Source: Rickettsiales bacterium (GTDB lineage Bacteria > Pseudomonadota > Alphaproteobacteria > Rs-D84). From it: a stretch of 5,253 nt of DNA. Location: positions 1 to 5,253 of the forward strand of contig JAITLD010000023.1 in assembly GCA_031278055.1 (NCBI GenBank), in the 5' to 3' direction. This document shows positions 1 through 5,253 of the stretch, in pieces. The notes under the pieces are model-generated. The model saw only the letters and a program-made list of their open reading frames with translations, ran no database searches and was not told the DNA's origin. The position numbers were made by a program, and so were the translations under genes. Numbering within the stretch: position 1 is the first letter of the stretch; each line of letters opens with the position of its first letter.

Positions 1-7
1 AACTTTC

Positions 8-1375
8 TCATTTTTTCACCGGAATCTTTTTAACCAATTGATTCGCCGTATTCCAAATTGTCTTTCCAAACGATTTCAAATTTTCGCCGAATTTGAAATC
101 TACATTTTCGCCCGAAAGACCCATAACTCCCTGCAATTTCTTGTCGACCAAAGCGTAATAAACCGCGAAAAGAAATAACATCATCACCAGAAAATCCCAT
201 CCTTTGTCGAGATGCTTGAATGCGTCCGGATTCGCCGCGCGTTCCGCGTTAAAGCATAAAACGTAAACATCTTTATCCATCTTTCCGTCCGGCAAAGCGG
301 ACAGATTCTCGCACTTTTCTATAATCGCGTATTCAGCGACCGGATTGCTCGACATGGTCGATGTGAAAGCATACGAAGTCAGACTGTATAAAATCATAAT
401 TCTGATAGTTATTCCGACAACCTGCACCGCCGTCTTCGCAAGTATCTCTATCGCGCCTTTTGAAACGCCGCCCGCGATTTTTTTCCACACTTTATCAAAG
501 GCGAACGAGGCTGCGATCAGCGGCAGGAAAATAATTATGAACACCAGGCCGAAAATGACATTCAGCACCTTGAATAAAACATCGATTCCAATGAATAAAA
601 ACATCAATACGATAACCAGTCCGGCAATCCATGTGAGAACGCCGCCGCCCATTCCGAGCCATGCGAAATTCATCATCGAAAAACCGGCGTTCGCGCCCGA
701 TAAAACCACGGCATTCAGATTTCCGATAACACACATAAAAGAATTGGAAACCCCGGCCATCAAATTATCGTCCCCGACGATTTCCATTCCGCATGTCGCC
801 CCCTGATTCATTCCCGTCGCGGCCATGGACAGCGAGGTTCCGATGGACATCACGGGATAAACGACGGTATCGGATGTCGCCTTCATCACGCTTGTCCCGC
901 CGACCCATGCCGCGCCCAGTATGGCCGCGACAATTAGAACACGTAATAATAAATCCTTAACCGCGTTAAACCATTCTTCCGTAAATTTCAGGGTTCGCGC
1001 GCCGACATCGTCCAGCTTTGCATTCTGTTCGTTCGCCTTTGTTATGACTTCGTAAGCCTTCCAAAACATGAATACGACCAATCCGACAACCATCAGAATC
1101 CAGGTATGACCGATTATCGCATTCCATAAAACTTCGGTCGCGTTTCCGATAATTAAAAACAATTTTTGAATATACGGACACAGAAAACACCCGTTTGCGG
1201 AGGCGATGTCGCAAATACCGTTTTCGCACGCGCCAATCGAATTTAGAAACCTAGGAAAAGATACATAAGGCAGGGACGTTCCACCGATGGACGAACTCAG
1301 ATACCATATACCCACGCCGAGCACAATCGCCCATAAAACAATTTGAATAACAACTTTTATAATCGCAGCTTTCAT
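8..1375 (-). CDS. Polytopic membrane protein, VirB6/TrbL-like paralog 1 (455 aa, complete)
   Basis: Last complete gene of the leftward unit. Its ATG shares one base with the TAA of the upstream gene (TAATG), which supports this start; only a weak purine-rich stretch (AGAAAAGA) lies upstream. The N-terminus carries a membrane segment (about residues 5-27) that its neighbours in the unit lack. A cluster of four cysteines follows (C50, C55, C63, C66), the last two forming C-F-L-C-P. Further hydrophobic segments lie near 88-110, 140-160, 245-268, 270-292, 310-335 and 392-410. Family landmarks are Y173-P174-V175, G231 and P285-L286. Loop cysteines pair up at C195/C215 and C355/C374. The C-terminus is lysine-rich (ends KKIPVKK). 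Known: VirB6/TrbL proteins are polytopic inner-membrane subunits of type IV secretion systems. Inferred: this is a distant relative, judged from architecture and its three neighbours. It could instead belong to an unnamed export-channel family. Coding status is secure; function is not. Confidence 0.9.
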   Translation of the reverse strand: MKAAIIKVVIQIVLWAIVLGVGIWYLSSSIGGTSLPYVSFPRFLNSIGACENGICDIASANGCFLCPYIQKLFLIIGNATEVLWNAIIGHTWILMVVGLVVFMFWKAYEVITKANEQNAKLDDVGARTLKFTEEWFNAVKDLLLRVLIVAAILGAAWVGGTSVMKATSDTVVYPVMSIGTSLSMAATGMNQGATCGMEIVGDDNLMAGVSNSFMCVIGNLNAVVLSGANAGFSMMNFAWLGMGGGVLTWIAGLVIVLMFLFIGIDVLFKVLNVIFGLVFIIIFLPLIAASFAFDKVWKKIAGGVSKGAIEILAKTAVQVVGITIRIMILYSLTSYAFTSTMSSNPVAEYAIIEKCENLSALPDGKMDKDVYVLCFNAERAANPDAFKHLDKGWDFLVMMLFLFAVYYALVDKKLQGVMGLSGENVDFKFGENLKSFGKTIWNTANQLVKKIPVKK

Positions 1376-2598
1376 TACGGTGTCTTTTCTTTGTTGTCTT
1401 TCTTGCTATCTTCTTTGCCGTCTTTATTCTCGTCATTTTTGTCAGACATCAGCGCTTTGATTTTTCCCGCCGCGCCATCGGCCAAATTCTTGGCGACCGT
1501 GGCGACTTTATCGGCGATATCCTCGCCCAGTTTCGCCTCTGGCTTTGCCCCGAATACGGCGAAAATATCCCCCCCTATGCTTTTTATCTGTTTCGCATTT
1601 GTCAGATAGTTCACAAGAAATCCTATAATGATACAACCCATCAAAGTCAGATTCACTAAATTTTCATCCGACAGAATATCGGGAGAAACGGTTCCGGCCA
1701 GAATATGTTTGATAATTTCATTCGACGACATGGCGTCCGATGAAAAGAATTTCGCGACTATAACCATGACGATCGTGTATGCTATGATTGCGACCGCCAG
1801 CGCGCAGATGGCGTTAATAACATCTTTTATCAGCGTCGGAGAAAAAGCATTTCCCATTTTTTTCACCCATTCCGCGCCGGACGAATTTTTGAACACGAAA
1901 AATACCAGCATGAACGGGAAGAAAAATGCGAACATCATCAAAGCGACGATGACATCAACGAAATAAAAGCAGAATCGCATGAACAGACGAAAAAATTCAT
2001 ACGCCAGATACGCGCCCATCATGAACATCAGAATATGTTTCAAAAGCGCCCCTATGCCAAGCAACGCCTTTAGGGAAAAGGCGTTTTCCATAACCGCCAG
2101 ACCGAGTTTTATCATAACTTGAAACTGCGATATTGTCGTTTTCATCAAACTGATGATTTTGTCGCGCAATTCCGGACGGAAAAAGCCGTCATCCCCCATC
2201 GGCTGCGCCTGGTATGAAACTCTTTGCTCCACAAGGGACGCGTCAGTTTGCAAAACGCTCTGCGCGTAGAGATTGGTAACCTCCGCCACCGGCTCGAACG
2301 TAATCGATGAAATGATTTTTGGAAACGCGACTCCCATCCCGAGCAGGACGCAGACGACCAAGGAATTGATGAGCACGGGCTTGACCGAGTCCTGATACAG
2401 CCAATCTTTTTGGTCCTTGCTTTTGAAGTTAAGATAAACGACATACAGAGCGTAAAATACCCAGAATGCGACCAGAACAATCCATGCCCATGAAACCATC
2501 TGTTCATAAATCGCCGCGCCGGCCGCGGATATAATTTGAAACAGCCGGTCGAAAATCGGACATCCCCAGCATTGAACAAAATTGTCGACTGCATTCAT
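1375..2598 (-). CDS. Polytopic membrane protein, VirB6/TrbL-like paralog 2 (407 aa, complete)
   Basis: Middle gene of the leftward unit. Its ATG overlaps the TGA of the upstream gene (ATGA, 4 nt), and its TAA overlaps the next ATG by one base. Both overlaps imply coupled translation and support this start over the out-of-frame ATG four bases downstream. There is no signal peptide. The motif C10-W-G-C13-P14 comes first, then membrane segments near 36-57, 76-96, 182-203, 209-236, 258-283 and 314-333. Landmarks are F101-E102-P103-V104, P142-E-L-R145, G166 and F227-P228-F229. The 58-75 loop is lysine-rich, so by the positive-inside rule it is probably cytoplasmic, leaving the C-x-x-C end outside. 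Unlike its three relatives, the 97-181 loop has no cysteine. After K-L-G-E-D-I and G-K-I-K-A-L-M, the tail is a low-complexity Asp/Glu/Lys/Asn string from about residue 385, probably disordered and cytoplasmic. Probable type IV secretion-like inner-membrane subunit, by inference only. Confidence 0.9.
   Translation of the reverse strand: MNAVDNFVQCWGCPIFDRLFQIISAAGAAIYEQMVSWAWIVLVAFWVFYALYVVYLNFKSKDQKDWLYQDSVKPVLINSLVVCVLLGMGVAFPKIISSITFEPVAEVTNLYAQSVLQTDASLVEQRVSYQAQPMGDDGFFRPELRDKIISLMKTTISQFQVMIKLGLAVMENAFSLKALLGIGALLKHILMFMMGAYLAYEFFRLFMRFCFYFVDVIVALMMFAFFFPFMLVFFVFKNSSGAEWVKKMGNAFSPTLIKDVINAICALAVAIIAYTIVMVIVAKFFSSDAMSSNEIIKHILAGTVSPDILSDENLVNLTLMGCIIIGFLVNYLTNAKQIKSIGGDIFAVFGAKPEAKLGEDIADKVATVAKNLADGAAGKIKALMSDKNDENKDGKEDSKKDNKEKTP
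2063..2085. repeat. 9-bp inverted repeat inside the 407-aa gene
   Basis: AACGCCTTT (2063-2071) and AAAGGCGTT (2077-2085) pair perfectly around a five-base loop. It lies in the codons for about residues 172-179, around the conserved A-F-S. No T-run follows on the minus strand, so it is not a terminator. It could be a pause or RNA-structure element within the message, or coincidence. Confidence 0.35.
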
Positions 2599-3740
2599 TT
2601 CTTATCAGATTTTTCTGTCATAATTTTCCACGCCTTGACGCCCCAGTCGGCCGTATTTTTATAGACCCTTTTGGCATTATCGGCAACATGTTGATAAAAG
2701 TCGGTCATTTCGGAATCATTGACATATTTTCTAAGTCTTTCATTCGTTATCTTAAACACCTCGTACATAAGCCAAAAGGTCATGATTGCGGTCAGCCAGG
2801 TCACCGAATGTCCGCCGAACCCCTGAATTGAATCCGGATCGAAATTAAACAAAGCGCCGGCGATTGAAATATTAACCAATAATATGAACGCGACGGCAAT
2901 CATCGCGATTATCAATTTTTTCAGCGATTCCACCATGTCTTCGAACGCGGGCCACGGATTAACCCACATTTCGGACGTATCTGGTTTGACGACATAAACC
3001 AAAACCCTGAATGGATATAAAATCAGGGATAGCCCGAACTTTATAATACCTTGAATAATAAGCAGGACCATGAACAAGTTTGATGAAAAAAAAGTCGCTA
3101 TCAACATCAGGCCGGTTATTATGTTCAGAAATCCGCCGGTTCTCGAATTGGCAATTCCGACGCCTGAAAATCCGGAAAATAGAAAATCGAATCCGCGTTG
3201 AATAATCGTGTTGTTTACCCGGGAAATATTATCAATCGGCTGCACCAGAAATTCGCAGCTATCTTTCGATAAATACTCGCCCAAATCATCGGGGCATTTT
3301 TGCGGTGACGGCGCGGCATTTGGCAAAATCGTCGATGTAATCGAGTTGACGTAAATAGAGCCGAATCCCAAAAACGGATTAATGACGAAATGCGTTATAT
3401 AATGCGGCCTCACTTGCAAAAGAATCACTATCGCGAACATGGCGCGCAACATGGGCTTCAAGACGCTTTTGCCGATAGACCAGCCATCGGCTTTGCCATC
3501 CCACATTTCGCCGCCGCCGGATAATCCAAATAATTCCAGCCATTTCTTCGGAAAATACATTTTTATCAGATATAATCCTATCGAAAACGCCAGCCATCCC
3601 CAAATTAACATGTAAATAATTCCGTTTCCGCCGCCGACAAAATAATCGTAAACCGCCATTGCGACGGCCATCATCGAATCCAGAACCAAGGGCACAACCC
3701 ACGACAAAGAAAAGATATCTATCCACCCCTGCATGATCAT
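2595..3740 (-). CDS. Polytopic membrane protein, VirB6/TrbL-like paralog 3, lacking the Cys motif (381 aa, complete)
   Basis: First gene of the leftward unit, starting at the edge of the divergent control region. Two in-frame ATGs lie two codons apart (3740 and 3734) and neither has a visible Shine-Dalgarno sequence, so the start could be the second, possibly on a leaderless message. Membrane segments lie near 41-60, 97-112, 203-217, 220-250 (broken at P243), 274-297 and 312-330. Where the relatives carry C-x-x-C-P it reads S13-W-V-V-P17, so the position is recognisable but both cysteines are missing. Other landmarks are N121-P122-F123, G183 and Y242-P243-F244. The large loop has C149 and C162, which could form a disulfide if it is periplasmic. 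The tail is lysine-rich (ends EKSDKK). The shortest of the four. Its stop overlaps the next start (ATGA). Likely the same kind of inner-membrane subunit as its neighbours; function inferred from architecture only. Confidence 0.9.
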   Translation of the reverse strand: MIMQGWIDIFSLSWVVPLVLDSMMAVAMAVYDYFVGGGNGIIYMLIWGWLAFSIGLYLIKMYFPKKWLELFGLSGGGEMWDGKADGWSIGKSVLKPMLRAMFAIVILLQVRPHYITHFVINPFLGFGSIYVNSITSTILPNAAPSPQKCPDDLGEYLSKDSCEFLVQPIDNISRVNNTIIQRGFDFLFSGFSGVGIANSRTGGFLNIITGLMLIATFFSSNLFMVLLIIQGIIKFGLSLILYPFRVLVYVVKPDTSEMWVNPWPAFEDMVESLKKLIIAMIAVAFILLVNISIAGALFNFDPDSIQGFGGHSVTWLTAIMTFWLMYEVFKITNERLRKYVNDSEMTDFYQHVADNAKRVYKNTADWGVKAWKIMTEKSDKK

Positions 3741-3756
3741 ATTTGTAGCAATTTTA

Positions 3757-3765
3757 TGATATAAT
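3757..3765 (+). promoter_or_regulatory. Extended -10 promoter element for the rightward gene
   Basis: TGATATAAT matches the extended -10 consensus (TGn plus TATAAT) exactly. It lies 48 bp upstream of the ATG at 3814. AT-rich sequence makes chance matches easier, but the combined nine-base match in the only intergenic gap is good evidence for a sigma-70-type promoter. Confidence 0.5.
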
Positions 3766-3788
3766 TGTAAAGAATAAACGACTTCTTT

Positions 3789-3806
3789 CCCTTTTCAGGC
3801 AAAGGG
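3789..3806 (+). promoter_or_regulatory. Short hairpin over the ribosome binding site
   Basis: CCCTTT (3789-3794) and AAAGGG (3801-3806) are perfect inverted repeats separated by six bases; a U-G pair (3788-3807) can extend the stem. The right arm contains most of the likely Shine-Dalgarno AGGGG (3803-3807), six bases before the ATG at 3814. Folding would hide the ribosome binding site, so the stem could tune translation of the rightward gene. It is short and of moderate stability, and could be accidental. Confidence 0.4.
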
Positions 3807-3813
3807 GCGGACG

Positions 3814-5172
3814 ATGTCGCGCGCGCGCGGGCGGGACGGAAAAAAATTGAAGAAATTAAAAAAATTTTTACTGCCTTTGCTGCTTTACATTCCGTTCGGC
3901 GCAAAAGCCGCCGTGCCGATAATCGCAATAGCCTTGATTGCGGCGGGCGTCGCAATCGCCGGATTTTCAATCTATCGTTCTTTTGTTCCGGTAAATTTGT
4001 CCGGCGCGCTGGAATTTTTTTCCAGCTGCTGGTCATGCCGGATGTTTTCGGGAATTATCGAAAACTTTTCTATTTTCATTCCGAAACTATACGACGCAAT
4101 CGGGGAAAATATAATTCCAATCGCGGCGGGGATGACGCTTGTTTGGTTCGCTTGGACTTTATTATCCGACTATATCAAAATAACATCCGAAACGAATGCG
4201 TGGAAAATCACGGGCGATTTCGGAACGCATATAATAAAACTGACTTTCGTCGTCGCGCTTTTGGCATTTCCCCTGCCGCGATTCATCATGAATACTTTCA
4301 TAGAACCGGTAATGAACGTCGGCCTGTCGTATAACCGCATAGCGCGAAATTACATTCAGCCGGACGATACGAGTTTTGAAACATGTATCGTCGCGACGGC
4401 GCTGCAAGATAGCTCGGGCCTCGAAACCCAGGCATATAGTCCGAAACTGCGTCATAACATATTGTGCCAGATTGCGGAGTTTCATAGAATAACAGGATTG
4501 GGGATGACTGTCGGATGGACATTTCTGCAAATGGCATTCAGTTATGATTACATGCACAAGGTCGCGCTTGTTCCATTGTTTCCGAATGTGATTTTGATTT
4601 TCTCGGGGGCATTGATACTTTTAATGTTTTTATGGGCTCTTTTTCCCGTGCCGATTTATTTTTTCGAGGTTTTTCTGAAGCTAACTTTGGATTTATTAAT
4701 GCTGCCGCTATTTCTGCTCGGCTGGCTGTTCAATAAATGGAATATATTTCCAAATGGCGGGGCGAAAGGCGTAAAGGAAATCGTCGACGAGGTGGTTAAA
4801 AACACGTGCGGAATCGCACTGGTTGGTTTGTTTGCCGGATTCGCGATTTTGTTTTTGAACGGGGTGATAGGCGCCGCTAACGGAATTGACGGATTGATTA
4901 CCGCGTTGAAGGATAATAACAGCGATTATCTGATGGAAAGCCTTATGTTCAACAACGATAGTTTGATTGTCGTGATATTAGCGGGGATATTCATCGGCAT
5001 GTTCATGAACGCGGTGCCCGTGTTGGTTAAAAAATTATTTAACAACGTAGAAATTCCAGAGGCCGAGAAATTGCAGACGGCAATATCGACAATATTGAAA
5101 AATACCTACAAGGGAATAAAAGGCAAGGTCAAGGCGCTGATGAAAGAAACAAAACCCTCCGGCGAAAAATGA
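3814..5172 (+). CDS. Polytopic membrane protein, VirB6/TrbL-like paralog 4, with signal-like N-terminus (452 aa, complete)
   Basis: The only complete rightward gene, behind its own likely promoter, with AGGGG six bases before the ATG. The N-terminus is basic (many Arg/Lys in residues 1-17), followed by a hydrophobic stretch and A-K-A (about 30-32), which looks like a signal peptide cleavage site. A second hydrophobic stretch covers about 34-53. An alternative in-frame TTG start at 3847 would give a more ordinary, shorter signal peptide. Then come C72-W-S-C75 and membrane segments near 98-118, 138-158, 255-276, 279-305, 330-352 and 383-405. Landmarks are I163-E164-P165-V166, P210-K-L-R213, G234 and P298-L299. 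Loop cysteines C191 and C218 may pair. Near the C-terminus P415-E-A is followed by G-K-V-K-A-L-M and a lysine-rich tail, very like the 407-aa protein. Inferred to be a type IV secretion-like inner-membrane subunit of the same family, transcribed separately from its relatives. Confidence 0.9.
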   Translation: MSRARGRDGKKLKKLKKFLLPLLLYIPFGAKAAVPIIAIALIAAGVAIAGFSIYRSFVPVNLSGALEFFSSCWSCRMFSGIIENFSIFIPKLYDAIGENIIPIAAGMTLVWFAWTLLSDYIKITSETNAWKITGDFGTHIIKLTFVVALLAFPLPRFIMNTFIEPVMNVGLSYNRIARNYIQPDDTSFETCIVATALQDSSGLETQAYSPKLRHNILCQIAEFHRITGLGMTVGWTFLQMAFSYDYMHKVALVPLFPNVILIFSGALILLMFLWALFPVPIYFFEVFLKLTLDLLMLPLFLLGWLFNKWNIFPNGGAKGVKEIVDEVVKNTCGIALVGLFAGFAILFLNGVIGAANGIDGLITALKDNNSDYLMESLMFNNDSLIVVILAGIFIGMFMNAVPVLVKKLFNNVEIPEAEKLQTAISTILKNTYKGIKGKVKALMKETKPSGEK

Positions 5173-5253
5173 CCCGCTTGTTTCATGACAGCGTAGCCGT
5201 CATGAAACGGCAAGGCCTATGGAAGAGAGAGCACCGCGGCGCGGGAGCACGAG
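5169..5253 (+). CDS. Possible start of a further gene, cut by the window edge
   Basis: The ATG at 5169 overlaps the TGA of the 452-aa gene (ATGA, 4 nt), the same junction type as between the first two leftward genes. The frame stays open for 28 codons to the end of the window. It begins MTRLFHDSVAV and is arginine-rich, with no membrane segment yet. A second in-frame ATG lies at 5202. Against it: no good Shine-Dalgarno, a sharp rise in GC over the last 40 bases, and a 10-bp palindrome inside the frame, all of which could equally mean intergenic repeat DNA. I do not recognise the product. Too short to be sure. Confidence 0.35.
   Translation, partial: MTRLFHDSVAVMKRQGLWKREHRGAGAR
5180..5208. 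repeat. Perfect 10-bp inverted repeat (hairpin)
   Basis: GTTTCATGAC (5180-5189) and GTCATGAAAC (5199-5208) are exact reverse complements around a nine-base loop, within which G5191-C5197 and C5192-G5196 could also pair. Two G-U pairs can extend the outer end on the plus-strand RNA. It begins eight bases after the stop of the 452-aa gene. No T-run follows on the plus strand, and on the minus strand the nearest T-run is about 10 bases away, so it is not a standard intrinsic terminator. It may be a factor-dependent terminator, an mRNA 3'-end stabiliser or one copy of a dispersed palindromic repeat. Confidence 0.6.

Larger units (their letters stand above)
3741..3813. promoter_or_regulatory. Divergent intergenic control region
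   Basis: This 73-bp gap between the divergent genes is AT-rich in its left two thirds. Rightward, it has a perfect TATAAT at 3760-3765 preceded by TG at 3757-3758, giving the extended -10 form TGATATAAT. No good -35 box is visible, as is usual for extended -10 promoters. The expected start point near 3772 gives a leader of about 42 nt. Leftward, TTTACA (complement of 3766-3771) is followed after 18 nt by TACAAA (complement of 3742-3747), which would start transcription almost on the ATG of the 381-aa gene. These two candidates overlap, so the two units may compete or be co-regulated. No operator palindrome is seen in the AT-rich part. The rightward box is the better supported. Confidence 0.5.

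Noticed and set aside
345..806. 153-codon plus-strand frame opposite the 455-aa gene
   Set aside because: Lies wholly antisense to a gene secured by its family landmarks and overlapping start. Its product is a low-information string of Ile, Thr and Pro, as expected from the reverse of membrane-protein codons.
1628..1966. 112-codon plus-strand frame opposite the 407-aa gene
   Set aside because: Same antisense pattern, with no ribosome binding site, no family resemblance and no neighbour in the same direction.
3737..4036. 99-codon minus-strand frame spanning the control region and the start of the 452-aa gene
   Set aside because: Arg/Lys-rich shadow of the rightward gene. It would run through the promoter region and end on the start of the 381-aa gene, with no supporting signals.
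4162..4557. 131-codon minus-strand frame inside the 452-aa gene
   Set aside because: Antisense shadow; the sense frame contains the conserved E-P, P-K-L-R and glycine landmarks over the same bases.
5180..5208. Intrinsic terminator for the rightward gene
   Set aside because: The stem is strong but no T-run follows on the plus strand, so the sequence does not support a Rho-independent terminator; kept as an inverted repeat only.
5200..5253. Minus-strand frame entering from the right edge and ending at a TGA within the palindrome (5200-5202)
   Set aside because: Only 17 codons are visible, with nothing to distinguish it from chance. The plus-strand ATGA-linked frame is slightly better supported, but a convergent gene cannot be ruled out.
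1..5253. CRISPR array, tRNA or rRNA genes, insertion sequences, transposase or integrase
   Set aside because: No regularly spaced repeats, cloverleaf or rRNA-like sequence, transposase motifs or terminal repeats were seen in either strand.

Overview
The window is a compact block of membrane-protein genes from a bacterium using the standard code (TAA and TGA stops). Four complete genes of 381 to 455 codons fill almost all of it, and a fifth, partial reading frame probably begins at the right edge. Nothing here fixes the taxon. Moderate GC with tight gene packing, and repeated VirB6/TrbL-type polytopic proteins, would suit an uncultured alphaproteobacterium or a similar host-associated or mobile-element-bearing Gram-negative, but that is inference only.

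Layout: three genes run leftward as one tight unit, in transcription order 3740-2595, 2598-1375 and 1375-8. Their junctions are an ATGA overlap (4 nt) and a TAATG overlap (1 nt), which suggests translational coupling. A 73-bp AT-rich divergent control region (3741-3813) separates them from one rightward gene (3814-5172). That gene's stop is again in an ATGA overlap with a small frame (from 5169) that stays open to the window end. The control region holds an extended -10 box (TGATATAAT) for the rightward gene and a short hairpin that covers its ribosome binding site.

Main reading: by eye, all four proteins are divergent members of one family. They share four landmarks in the same order and at similar spacing: an N-terminal C-x-x-C-P-type motif; a [E/N/Y]-P-[V/F] motif just after the second core membrane segment; a conserved glycine after a cysteine-bearing loop; and a P-[L/F] break inside a long hydrophobic pair. 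Each ends in a final membrane segment and a lysine-rich tail. The architecture resembles the inner-membrane channel proteins of type IV secretion or conjugation systems (VirB6/TrbL superfamily). I see no diagnostic motif that proves this, so no gene symbols are given. A working hypothesis is an envelope-spanning export or conjugation apparatus that uses several different paralogous inner-membrane subunits, perhaps as a hetero-oligomer. No ATPase, pilin or coupling protein lies in the window, so the function is open.
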